Shown in pieces: positions 12,746-22,576 of a stretch of DNA of 64,000 bases. Numbering within the stretch: the stretch's first letter is position 1; the number at the start of each line of letters is the position of its first letter. This DNA comes from Mactra quadrangularis. Taxonomy: Eukaryota > Mollusca > Bivalvia > Venerida > Mactridae. Below the pieces are notes generated by a model. That model was not told the DNA's origin. It saw nothing but the letters and a program-made list of their open reading frames with translations, and did no database searches. The DNA lies in the NCBI GenBank assembly GCA_025267735.1, contig CM046307.1, positions 2,899,258-2,963,257 of the forward strand. The letters are read 5' to 3'. The translations under genes and the position numbers were made by a program.

Positions 12746-13218
12746 AGTGGCTTTTATCCTTTAGAGAAGCACCAGTGACATGGAGAACCATTTGCTAATA
12801 TAAGACAGGTCTCACCACTAAACACGCATTTCCATATTTGCGAGGATCTTAATATGTTTCTTTCATGCGGCAATACAAGTATTATATTACAAAATCTAAC
12901 GACGTTGTTTATGATCGTAATATCATCCGATGTTAATAAAAATAGGAAATGGAATAAAGTTGCAACTTTATCTTTTGCTGTCAGTCATAGTTTCATAATA
13001 CAAAGTCATAAAACACCGGTTATATCATGTTGTTTGAAACACATGGTATAACAATGTAGAAAGTTGCCCGCCTAAGCTAAATTCAGACACATGCAGCTTA
13101 AGTTTCATAATTTTTCATATATAATTTGTCAGTTTTTTAATCTTCAAAACTGTTCAATAGAACATCTTAATCAGCTTTTAAAATGAACGTGATCACCTTT
13201 TGAGAAGAGCTTCAGTTG

Positions 13219-13421
13219 ACAATTATATGGTGGCATATTTCTGCCAACAGATAACCATTTAACTAACTAGTTAATTAAGAGGTTAACTAGCTACGGTAAC
13301 TAGTTAACCACTTAACTTAATTAACTTAAGAGGTTAACTAGTTACCGTAATAATAACCTCTTAACTAACTAGTTAGTTATGTGGATATCTGATGGCAGAA
13401 ATACACACCATACAATTATAT
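13219..13421. repeat. Expanded palindrome, copy B
   Basis: Same outer arms as the palindrome at 5800, but the ~20-nt spacer has grown to about 130 nt made of nested, mutually complementary AACTAACTAGTTA / GGTTAACTAG / AGTTACCGTA blocks. This looks like iterative palindrome expansion in one tandem copy only. Confidence 0.75.
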
Positions 13422-16400
13422 GGTGCGATGTTTGTTTTATCGTCAACACAAAACATGGGTCAAGATTTACTTGCCACAAGAAAACGATTTACAATTTTCG
13501 TCATTATCAACAGAAGCATTCAGTGCCTGTATTTCACCAAATCAACAAAGTGGTTCTTTTCTAAACTAATTAACACTTAAATCTGTCATCGTAAGTGTTA
13601 AATGAACGTGCAGCTTGTCTTATATTCTTGAAGATTAGAAGCTAATTGTATTTTAACAAAAGTTTTCTCCTCTCGGAGTTTAGTGAGAACATTTATTGTT
13701 TAATGAACGTGTGTCTGTCGGCAGTAAACTAATTATATTATTACTTCTTTACTTTTTTGATAAAGGAAATTGCTTTCCGACTGCTCGACAGATATCTAAA
13801 TTTCCTTAAACCTGTAAATGAAATTAATCGCTCGGTTCAAGCCGATGCAGTTTGGTTATTTGATTATTCCATTCAAGTTTCCAAGAAAAATGCAGCATAA
13901 AAATGTCATGCACCTTCTGGTAGTTAATTATTGACCAGAGAAGTTTAAACGTCAAAAATGAAGAAATTGCACAAGAAATTTACAAGCAATTGTTTTGTAC
14001 TTGTATAGCAGTCAAACACTATTGTATAGGAACAAGCGGAAGATCTTTATCGAGGGAGGTACGTCGAATTAGTTGTCCTATGGAAATTTGGTTGGATAGT
14101 TGCCTCAAAATAATCGTACCAATAATCGTATTCAAATTTAAGCGTCACTTCTTTATAATTAACGTTTAACGATGTTCTCCCAACGTCGTTTATGTGTAAA
14201 CAATGACATGACATGAATTTTAGAATTGAAAGTTACAACTTTAAAAGTCAAAAGTGATTACTTTTTTGTAGATGATTAATGAAAAAACACAAATTAAGCT
14301 TCGCGCTTAGTTATGCTTACATTTAACACTTAAGAAATTGCGTGACGGCATTAAATCATAAAGTAGGTCACAATAATTCAGAAAGTTTAACAAAAAGAAC
14401 TTATAAATATACAGAATCAGTCCTAACCTAATCTCTCTAACGTCACAGCTGATGTCTGCCGTATTTATCTGAATTACTTTTTACATAATTTCGAATATTA
14501 AGTTCAACTTATGTAAACATGAACATTATTATACGTGATCGTGAAGGTGTCGTGAAACAGGATCACGGTTGTCAAATTCATCAACATTTTATTCAAACAT
14601 GTTTGTATAAATATATGCTCAGGTAATTTTCTAGATGAGAATGTAAATTTTCTACTTTTGGCGACAAATATCATTTTAAATGCTTCTTGCATATTTCTAC
14701 CAACAAAAAAAACCTCTTAGATCTTCCTGGTTTTAGATTTGTTGTAAGGCTTCTTTTAATGAAAATAGAGACTTAAATAGATATTTAACATATCAAGTTG
14801 ACAAGTTATTGATAATAGTGTAGTATAAATTCATTGGTCATTTGCACAATATATAAAATTTCACATTGTCTAACTGTATTATGTAATCCCTGATCACTTG
14901 GTATGAAGTCATATATACATATGCGCATAAAATTGACAGGCACTTTTTAGATTGACATATGATATAGCTGAAACTATAAAAAAAGGTGTTAATAGTATGA
15001 CATTGAACGAAAAGATTAAAACTGCCGCTGTCAAATGCATTCAGGTTTACAATGTCTGGAATTCATAACAATCATGTCTATTTTAAAATGATGCTGTCAA
15101 TATTATTTCAATCAAATCATAAACCAATAATTCAGAAAACAATTGGGACGAATAGAAGTGAACAATCTTCTTAATGACGGGAATGTGCCGGTCACAGGAT
15201 CAATCAAGCCGCAACCTGACAAAAGCACGCTAACTTACATTAAGGTTGAACGTGCTCTTTTGTGAGAATAGGTAAAAAGCTAAATGTGAATATATGTTTT
15301 TTTGATGACGACAAAACAAGAACAAGATCTCAGTTGAAAAATTAAACAGACCAATGCCGAAAGGGGTTTATGTTAATGTCTCAGAAAGAAGCTACGTTCG
15401 CCATATTAGTGTTTCTATAATACATGCAGACTAATTTTCTATTTTAGTCAATATTAACGTTGTTGTCAAAATTGGTAATTGTGTCAAAATAAGGATCGTT
15501 TGACATTTGTATCAAATCCCTAGGGACAATGGCTGATCACACGAGAACAAGATCCAAGGGTACATGAACATGGTTATTGATCACTTGCTTATTGAACTGT
15601 ATAAAAACTTTGTGATGTGGGGGCAAAGTTTGACCAAAGAGGAATAGTGTAAACAATCTACGTAGAATGACACTATATCTAAATATGTCTTGACCTTGTA
15701 GGCTTAGAAATAAAACTATGACGACAGGTTCTTTGCGTAATGGCTTCAAAGACGAATATTTTTAATCATTCCCCAATAACTGATATGTAAAATGTGTAAA
15801 CCCCGGGGCGGCACCAATTTGAATCCAATGATCATCATTTCTAAAAACAATCTTTATTGAGGACATTCAGGTGAAACCCTTGATATATTTGATAACTGTA
15901 GGATTAATGTTTTTTGTTAAATAGACTTGCAGACCTTGTTGACGACGAGCGTACCACGCATACAAAGATGTCGGATAAAGCGAGTACTATAGTTTACCCT
16001 AAATCCACTCTGTATAGATGAGCTTAAATAATTAACAAGACAAAAACATAAACTCATGAATATAGGTGGACGCAAACAAAAAAGGTCGACAAAGACGTAC
16101 AAATCCATCTTTAAATACGTATCTTCTAGTTACCAGACAGTAACACTTTAATTACAATATCTGCATACTTACTGCAGTTCAATCTGCAAGCTAATGTCTC
16201 AAAAGGTGATAAATGTCTCCAACGCAATCTTACACTGTGATATTTTCCTTGAGTCTGGGTGTAATTAAACTTTCCAAAAACAATACTACAGTGAGACAGA
16301 GTGGGTGCATGATTACTTTATGCCCAACTATGAGGATTGTGATGATTGAAGTGTCTCTTTATTGATCAAACCGGCTTCTGATATTGCAATATACTAACTT

Positions 16401-16559
16401 AACTAAAAACAGAACCGTGTATTCACATTTGTATAATGTACTGTTAAAACTATTTACCTTTGACTACTTAGGGTGCATGAATAAGCTAAGTGTAATATAG
16501 ATATAAATATTGTCCGTACAACAGGCATGTATGTCAATTAAACTTTAAACACGAAATAT

Positions 16560-17200
16560 CTTTAAAAATATATTTGGCGCTCTGCTGGGTTCCTTTTCAA
16601 CGGTTTGAAGTATAAATTTGGTCATGCACGGCGTACATGTATTAACTATAGGTCAAATGTAGTTTGTCCGAAATTACAATTCAGCCTCAAATGACAATTT
16701 TTGTCCGAATACATTGCCACTTCGCTGATTTGTCAATTTGGGAAATATGTCCGATTCTAAAATCCAAAACATATTTGATAACAATTTTCGATTAAAAATC
16801 ACTTCTTTCCAGAATGACCAAAAGATTTATGTTACTTTTCTGGCGAACATAAAACAATTTGATAGTAATGCTCAATGGCGGCCTACATATGACAAAATGA
16901 AAACCCATTCCGAGCGTGCGCTGAGTCATGTTCGCAGTTTAGTTATACCGCAAGGGGCGTACCACGACAAATGTGTGATCAATTAGCATAGTGAGTCACT
17001 CATTATACACAGAGCAAATAGTCAGCAGCTATTGTACGTGCTACGCACCTGTTTATTACAAATAGCCAGTGGTATCATGTGTTTTATCCATTTCTCTATA
17101 CCGTAAAGGATTTTCATTGGACAAACAGCTATGGTAGATCAAATTGTATTGGTTGAAATATAGGTCAAACGTTGGCTTAGACAGCTGCGCCGAAAAAAGA
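16560..17200. other. ~650-bp segment present only in unit B
   Basis: It replaces about 110 bp of copy A (around 9240-9350). It contains the 82-codon ORF at 16738-16986. The left edge (GGCGCTCTGCTGG) and right edge (CAGCTGCGCC) are weakly complementary, but no clear target duplication is visible. It may be an unclassified mobile element. The boundary of direct repeat R1 falls inside it at 16777. Confidence 0.45.
16738..16986 (+). CDS. 82-codon ORF of unknown function
   Basis: Begins MGNMSDSKIQNIFDNNFRLK and ends QGAYHDKCVIN. I recognise no family, signal peptide or membrane segment. Its residues 14-82 are encoded inside direct repeat R1. The same 69 codons recur in the same frame in R2, where they form the C-terminal tail of the NS1-like protein (24519-24728). 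Possible ATG starts are residues 1 and 4. An AT-rich 5' flank without an obvious TATA box precedes it. It could be a real small exon or a chance ORF. Confidence 0.35.
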   Translation: MGNMSDSKIQNIFDNNFRLKITSFQNDQKIYVTFLANIKQFDSNAQWRPTYDKMKTHSERALSHVRSLVIPQGAYHDKCVIN

Positions 17201-17297
17201 CAATGTCTTAAACATGTTAATGATTTGAGCTATATGCAAAACATAAATAATGCGAAGTTCTACCTGGGTATGAAATTATCCATATAATGAGAACATA

Positions 17298-17638
17298 TCT
17301 ATACTATTAAATTTGCGAGTTTCCTGTTTTGTGGAAGAAACTGCGCAGCTTTGAATAAATCTTTTGTTTGTCGCTGGAGCACATATATACCGGCATATCA
17401 AGTTGACAATTCTTTTTTGACAAAGCCTCTTGATATTTGCAAAAACTGCCAAAAATCAACAAAAAAATGGGTTTTTTGTGTCTAAAAATAGATAAAACTA
17501 AAAATAGACACGTCAAACCAAACCCCCCCGCAGCGGTTATCTCCCTTTATCAAATCAATAATTAAGTAGCAAAGCGTGACTTAAGCACTGTGAGGAGTTT
17601 GCTATTTAAAGCCCGTGCTTGCACGGGCTCCCATCTAG
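17298..17638 (+). mobile_element. Non-autonomous Helitron (in R1)
   Basis: 5' end TCTATACTATTAAATTTGCG directly after an A; 3' end with hairpin AGCCCGTGC-TT-GCACGGGCT (17610-17629), six nucleotides, then CTAG followed by T. This is the Helitron signature (TC start, subterminal hairpin, CTRR end, insertion between A and T, no target duplication). The paralogous site near 9435-9440 in copy A is uninterrupted. The 69-codon minus-strand ORF inside has no known Helitron domain. Confidence 0.85.
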
Positions 17639-18369
17639 TACTAATGAAAGTATAAAAATTCTATCACTCGTCATCGGCAACCATAGGGCCTTTCTCTTGT
17701 TATATTAATAATATGTTTGCGTACTTGATATTTATGGTGATTGTTCTTGAATCCCCCCATATATCGGTACTTAATGAAGTGATTAACCAATAAAATCTAC
17801 AACGTAAAGAGAACACTTTAGACGAAATATGGCTGTTAGTGTATCCAGCTGTTCAATAACGTTTTAAGACATTGTATCATAAAGATACCTATGTATGTTG
17901 ACATTTGTTGGGCTGTTAAACAAGATATCATACATACTGACATAAGTGTACTTGCTCGAATGAACATAAATACTCATTTTAATAATTAAGTATTACATGT
18001 ACTGGACTACTCAGTAGACTAGATTGGTACACTTGAATAATATATTCTTTATCTAGGTCACACATGAGTGTTTACTTTTAAAGTTAAATTGTCCTGTCAT
18101 AAATAATCAAATAATCTGTACGATCAAAACAAAGCAGGAACTTCAGTTATGTGTAACAAATTACTTCTTAGCATTGTTAGTTGGGAATGTCACCATAACC
18201 GTAAAAACAACACTAAGAGTATTATCATCTCAGTTTGCCCCAAGCATTGAGCTGGGTATTTAAATGACAGTCCGAGAGCACTGTTAATTCGTAGTCTGTA
18301 TTATGTGGGCGACCTGTAATCATATAATACTCATGCTATTGGTGTTAGAATAAGCTATATAACTACCAA

Positions 18370-18683
18370 CTATAGTGCGTACAAAAAAACAAAACACTGT
18401 TTATAATAACAATGTAATGAACTAACCCACGACGAGGGATGCCCAGGATGACTTTCAAATAAACAATTGTGATATGTATTACTTTTGTCTAAGCTGTTGG
18501 TGTAATGGAAAGCATTCTATAATAACAAGCATGATTTACCAAGTGGTGGAGGTTTATCAAATATGCTAATTTTGTTAAAATGAATTACACAAATTTTATT
18601 TTCATTACTGCCTACCCCTGAAATGAATTGTTTCATTTTTAATGTTTACCAAAACACGCTTTGTTTTTTTGTACGCACTATAG
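18370..18683. mobile_element. Tc1/mariner-like MITE, family T (in R1)
   Basis: Terminal inverted repeats CTATAGTGCGTACAAAAAAA and its complement at the right end enclose about 270 bp of AT-rich non-coding DNA. TA lies at the ends. A diverged relative is at 40997-41210. Confidence 0.75.
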
Positions 18684-19080
18684 TGTGTGGTTTTTGAACC
18701 TAGTGGTGTAAAATACGGTCGCGGTGTATCATGAACTAGACATTTTTGCCACATTTTTATTTTCAATTTATTGTGTTTTTCATTACCAATACAACTATTG
18801 TTGTACTATGTATCATAACCAAAAGTACTGTTTTGTGCTGAAGTCTAAATAAAGTGTAAAGTATAAATGATCAATAGAACACGTAAAAGAACACAAGTTA
18901 TTATGTGTGCAATTCGAACTCTAGTTTTTCTTTTTTAACTATATACATGTAATCAAAATTACTGGCAATTATTCAATCTATATACTCAATATCATTGTTT
19001 CTTTCTACATCTTCTTCAAAACCCATTGATACAATGATAGAATTCTAACTGGTGTGTTGTATAGTTTGATATCATTTATT

Positions 19081-19182
19081 GTTACATTTGTATATGTAAT
19101 ATATAAAAATGTTGTATATATTGATATCATTGTTACATTTGTATATGTAATATATAAAAATGTTGTATATATTGATATCATT
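19081..19182. repeat. 51-bp tandem duplication (in R1)
   Basis: Two adjacent copies of a 51-bp unit beginning GTTACATTTGTATATGTAAT. The copies in R2 carry T-to-A changes (CATTAGTAT) in both units, which suggests local homogenisation. Confidence 0.85.
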
Positions 19183-19380
19183 CATAGTCAGTATACAAAC
19201 AATCTGGGTAGGCCAATCAGACAAGAAATTAACTAATTATGGCATTGTAGAGATCAAACCAGTAATAAAAATTTGGATGAAATACTTCTAGACCGTTAAG
19301 TCAGCACATTGTATAATAAAATTATTAAAGGTCCACTACTAATAGGCGTTTAATCAAATGAAAAAAGTTTAAAGTTTACA

Positions 19381-19476
19381 GTTTATCATAAAGCTTCGAC
19401 TACGGTTTATCATAAAGCTTCGACTACGGTTTATCATAAAGCTTCGACTACGGTTTATCATAAAGCTTCCACTACG
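19381..19476. repeat. 24-bp minisatellite, four units (in R1)
   Basis: Unit GTTTATCATAAAGCTTCGACTACG repeated four times; the last unit has CCAC for CGAC. The same array is at 27122-27217 in R2. Confidence 0.9.
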
Positions 19477-19543
19477 GTCAAACAATACTATAAAACATGA
19501 CTGTTAACCTAGATTCATAACAGTATATTGTACCATACTATAC

Positions 19544-19602
19544 AGGAAATACTATATACGCAGTGTGTGATTGGCCAATCTATTGCGTATATAGTATTTC
19601 CT
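19544..19602. repeat. 59-nt terminal-type hairpin with nested palindrome
   Basis: Perfect 19-nt arms, AGGAAATACTATATACGCA (19544-19562) and its complement (19584-19602), enclose 21 nt that contain the self-complementary GATTGGCCAATC (19569-19580). It starts eight bases inside the junction with R1. Position and form fit a parvovirus telomere hairpin with an internal palindrome. It also contains two overlapping CCAAT boxes and could therefore be a promoter element. Confidence 0.75.
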
Positions 19603-19814
19603 CTCTAACCCTTAAAAAAATGTATGCACAAAATACAAAACCTCTTCTAAAATCCTAATATGTCAACGAACCGCCAAATAGAGTGTCCTCTCATAGGGTA
19701 AGGCTAATACACTATAAATCATATAAAATATGTAAATACGCAGACAAACACACAGACTTTTCGGACCACGTGATGAACAGTGACACTTACCCCCCATCCA
19801 GCCGCCATTGCTCA

Positions 19815-19960
19815 ATTCTGATTGGTCGAGACGAAAAACTAAAACCACGCCCACTGAGTTACATACTTACTTCCCATTGGACGAGAAAAAAACCACGTGA
19901 TTACTCAAAGACTCGAGCCCTATAAAAGACCGGCGCAACCCAAACCCGGCCATTCCATCA
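19815..19960 (+). promoter_or_regulatory. Promoter P1 of the densovirus-like insert
   Basis: ATTGGTC (19821) and CCATTGG (19874) boxes, CACGTG (19894-19899), ACTCAA (19903), TATAAAAG (19921-19928) and an initiator-like CATTCCATCA (19951-19960), 30 nt after the TATA box. A further CACGTG is at 19767-19772. Downstream is the small spliced gene. Confidence 0.75.
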
Positions 19961-20007
19961 CAGGCACCCGTGGAATCAACACCAGCAGACTAGCAGACTT
20001 TCAGGAG

Positions 20008-20085
20008 ATGCCAACAGTCACTGGAACCGACGATGTACAACACAGATATGCTAACCTCACTGCACTTCTTCAGAAAATCATATAA
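20008..20085 (+). CDS. Possible 25-codon leader ORF of the P1 transcript
   Basis: The first ATG downstream of the predicted P1 initiator opens a 25-codon frame (MPTVTGTDDVQ...). It could be an upstream ORF that controls the following small gene, or a chance frame. The only support is its position. Confidence 0.25.
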   Translation: MPTVTGTDDVQHRYANLTALLQKII

Positions 20086-20225
20086 TATACGTATGTACGC
20101 AGGTATATTTTTCATTTTCTCCAGAGGTACAATATGGAACTGCTACAACAACATACAACATCACTGGAATACACGGACAAGGACTAGATCACTAACCAAC
20201 AACAACATCACCACAAACACTGACA

Positions 20226-20526
20226 ATGAGGAACCAACCAAGCAAAACATATGACGTCATCAAAGCAGCAAGCAACACTGAAGACATTCATAAAGGAAAG
20301 TATACAAACACACCAAGGTAAGCCTGTATCACTTTAAAACATTCATCTTTCAATGAATATACTCTGTGAATGACACTTTGCCATCACACTGTAACGTACT
20401 CACTAATAAGTATCACCACTAGCAAATACGAATAAAGACGTTTATAATATGACCACATCAATAGTCTTCTATTTCAGGGCTACCTGCTACGCAAATAGTA
20501 TAATAGTCATGAGATATATCAATTAA
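20226..20526 (+). CDS. Small spliced protein of the P1 transcript (predicted)
   Basis: Exon 1 (ATG at 20226) runs to a consensus donor CAAG|GTAAGC after 20317 and ends with two bases of a codon. The nearest acceptor, CTATTTCAG, opens an exon at 20478 that continues the frame to TAA at 20524-20526, for 46 residues in all. Alternative acceptors at 20714 (stop 20760-20762, also 46 residues) and 20839 (stop 20936-20938, 63 residues) continue the same frame. Differences between the first two 3' exons are conservative in this frame (Y/F, I/T). The protein is basic and unrecognised. Small accessory proteins near NS genes are common in densoviruses, but no function is assigned here. Splicing is inferred only from motifs. 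Confidence 0.4.
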
Positions 20527-20533
20527 AGTAAAC
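20432..20533 (+). repeat. 3'-exon repeat, copy 1 (acceptor at 20476-20477)
   Basis: About 100 bp, from AAAGACGTTTATAATATGAC through the polypyrimidine/AG acceptor CTTCTATTTCAG|GG to ATCAATTAAAGTAAAC. Direct copies follow at 20668-20770 and 20800-20900. Confidence 0.85.
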
Positions 20534-20667
20534 GCCGGTAACTATGGGAGTCACTAAGAGAGTTACAATCTACCGTTCCAACAGCACACTATTTCCAGGC
20601 AGCACGAAAGATAACTGCAAACCACCCCAGTGATTCATAGATATGTAAAAGGACCGGGCAATAACAA

Positions 20668-20770
20668 ACAAAGATATTTATAATATGACCACATCAATAG
20701 CCTTCTATTTCAGGGCTACCTGCTTCGCAAATAGTACAATAGTCATGAGATATATCAATTAAAGTAAACA
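20668..20770 (+). repeat. 3'-exon repeat, copy 2 (acceptor at 20712-20713)
   Basis: Nearly identical to copy 1 over its whole length, including the acceptor and the stop codon position. The third-position change CTA/CTT in one frame is equally a Y/F change in the other, so the coding frame is not settled by substitutions alone. Confidence 0.85.
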
Positions 20771-20799
20771 TCATAAAAGAGGAAGAAACAAAAACGAAC

Positions 20800-20900
20800 G
20801 TTGTCTATATAACCACTATCAATAGTCATCTATTTCAGGGCTACCAGCTTCGCCAGTAGTAGAATGGTAATGATATCTATAAATAGAGAAAATCAACGTA
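20800..20900 (+). repeat. 3'-exon repeat, copy 3 (acceptor at 20837-20838)
   Basis: More diverged third copy. CATCTATTTCAG|GGCTACC is conserved, but the stop used by copies 1 and 2 is lost and the frame extends to 20938. Confidence 0.75.
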
Positions 20901-20939
20901 CAAAAGGGAAGATAACAAGAAAAATGGAATACTATTAAA

Positions 20940-21180
20940 CTATACTCTACAAATAACCTAAAATAGGATACGTAATGTATTCATATATTGAATATACAGT
21001 GACAGTGACATTCATTCTTCAATTAAACATTGTATTCAAAATTGTATTTAAATAATATATTTCTTACTGCATGTAACTAATAGATATATTGGAACTACAC
21101 ATTCATTCAACAGTAAGTATACATATTTCTTACAACAAAACACATACAACCTGGTAAAAATTACCACTTTGTAAAACTTA
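20940..21180. other. A/T-rich spacer before P2
   Basis: No ORF. It contains ATTCATATATTGAATATACAGT and TTGGAACTACACATTCATTC, weak relatives of the leader repeat downstream, so it may be decayed leader sequence. Confidence 0.4.
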
Positions 21181-21182
21181 TT

Positions 21183-21295
21183 CTGATTGGTCAATAAAAA
21201 AAACCATTCCAATTGGTCAAAAAATAAACCACGTGATCACTCAAAACTAATAACTCCATATAAGGGACAAACCAAACCTCATTGGCCATTCAGTG
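21183..21295 (+). promoter_or_regulatory. Promoter P2 of the densovirus-like insert
   Basis: Two ATTGGTC boxes (21186, 21213), CACGTG (21230-21235), ACTCAA (21239-21244), TATAAG (21259) and a CATTCAGT initiator (21287-21294) about 31 nt after the TATA box. Order and spacing match P1 and P3. Confidence 0.8.
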
Positions 21296-21385
21296 ATCAA
21301 ACACCAAAGTGAAAGTATTACATTCCCTTGGATTATTATTCTTATATTCAATACTGGATACAAAGTGTAAGTGTCATTAACAAAT

Positions 21386-22080
21386 GGAAGTACGCAGTGT
21401 ATTAAATAGTGCATTCACATATTGGAAGTACGCAGTGTATTCAACAAATGGATTTAAAGTGTTAGTGTTATTCACAAATGGAAGTACGCAGTGTATCAAA
21501 TAGTGTTATTCACATATTGGAAGTACGCAGTGTATTCAACAAATGGATTTAAAGTGTTAGTGTTATTCACAAATGGAAGTACGCAGTGTATCAAATAGTG
21601 TTATTCATATATTGGAAGTACGCAGTGTATTAAATAGTGCATTCACATATTGGAAGTAGACAGTGTATTCAACAAGTGGATTTAAAGTGTTAGTGTTATT
21701 CACAAATGGAAGTACGCAGTGTATCAAATAGTGTTATTCATATATTGGAAGTACGCAGTGTATTAAATAGTGCATTCACATATTGGAAGTACGCAGTGTA
21801 TTCATCAATTGGATTATTATAGTGTTATTCAACATTGGAAGTACGCAGTGTATTCAACAAGTGGATTTAAAGTGTTAGTGTTATTCAATATTGGAAGTAC
21901 CCAGTGTATCAAATAGTGTTATTCACATATTGGAAGTACGCAGTGTATTAAATAGTGCATTCACATATTGGAAGTACGCAGTGTATTCATCAATTGGATT
22001 ATTATACTTTTATTCAATATTGGAAGTACGCAGTGTATTAAATAGTGCATTCACATATTGGAAGTACGCAGTGTATTCAT
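21386..22080 (+). repeat. Leader repeat array downstream of P2 (16 core units)
   Basis: Sixteen copies of a core GGAAGTACGCAGTGTAT alternate with two spacer types, AAATAGTGCATTCACATATT and CAACAAATGGATTTAAAGTGTTAGTGTTATTCACA, giving units of about 38 and 56 bp in higher-order patterns. One unit has AGACAG and one ACCCAG. The 85-codon ORF at 21891-22148 is a translation of the array and not a convincing gene. The array would form the first exon of the P2 transcript. Confidence 0.9.
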
Positions 22081-22087
22081 CAACTGT

Positions 22088-22097
22088 AAAAGTGAGT
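22088..22097 (+). promoter_or_regulatory. Probable 5' splice donor after the P2 leader
   Basis: AAAA|GTGAGTAC with GT at 22092-22093 is a strong donor match immediately after the last leader unit. No matching acceptor can be assigned; it may have spliced to a gene lost from the insert. Confidence 0.4.
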
Positions 22098-22344
22098 ACA
22101 ACCATACACAAAGTTATAATTATTGATACCATTGCTTTTATATACTAATATACTAACTCTAACAAAATGCGCATTAAATAAAATATATAGTGTTAACGGA
22201 AACAGTTATACACTATTACATAAAAAAGATACCCAAGTTTCATATAGGTAATGAATTGAAAAAAAAGTGAAATTGTTTTTTTTTCAATTGATTACAAATA
22301 TAAACTTTAATTGCCCAAAAACAAACCACTGGGATTGATCCAAA

Positions 22345-22497
22345 TATGCATCACTTTCATTGGTTCAAACACAAACCATTCCGATTGGTCCTTAACGAAA
22401 CCATTCTGATTGGTTAAAAAAAATCACGTGGTAACTCAATTTTGAGTAATTCCAGCCCTATATAAATAAAAACCCAATCTCTTAATCTCATTCAGTC
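22345..22497 (+). promoter_or_regulatory. Promoter P3, upstream of the NS1-like gene
   Basis: Three CCAAT-type boxes (CATTGGTT near 22357, GATTGGTC at 22383, GATTGGTT at 22408), CACGTG (22425-22430), ACTCAA (22434-22439) as half of the palindrome ACTCAATTTTGAGT, TATATAAATA (22459) and CATTCAGT (22489-22496). It lies about 300 nt before the NS1 ATG. Confidence 0.8.
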
Positions 22498-22576
22498 ATC
22501 ATAGCTCAAAGTGAAACAATCATTTACTATTGTACAATTACAAAGCCAATCACAAATTGGACTTAACCATTGTATT

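Larger units (their letters stand above)
9552..17690. repeat. Tandem duplication unit, copy B
   Basis: Homologous to copy A in the same order. Toward its right end it differs by two insertions: a ~650-bp segment with an 82-codon ORF (about 16560-17200) and a non-autonomous Helitron (17298-17638). Copy A at about 9360-9480 preserves the uninterrupted sequence. The right part of copy B lies inside direct repeat R1. Confidence 0.8.
16777..19536. repeat. Direct repeat R1 (2,760 bp)
   Basis: Left member of a long direct repeat with R2 (24519-27277; offset 7,742, later 7,741). From 16777 to about 18950 I see a single mismatch (C at 18724 against T). About ten differences cluster at roughly 18975-19150 in AT-rich minisatellite DNA, and the rest to 19536 is again the same. 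It starts GATAACAATTTTCG after ...ACATATTT and ends ...TATTGTACCAT before ACTATACAGG. It contains the tail of the 82-codon ORF, a Helitron, a Tc1-like MITE and two minisatellites; no other gene is visible. Confidence 0.93.

Noticed and set aside
17307..17516. 69-codon minus-strand ORF, present twice
   Set aside because: Lies wholly in the non-autonomous Helitron; duplicated only because R1 and R2 are.
19381..19476. CRISPR-like array
   Set aside because: The 24-bp units are adjacent without spacers: a minisatellite.
19663..20254. Overlapping ORFs of 60-80 codons around P1
   Set aside because: They cross the promoter elements and each other; the spliced small gene explains the region better.
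21891..22148. 85-codon ORF
   Set aside because: A translation of the leader repeat array.
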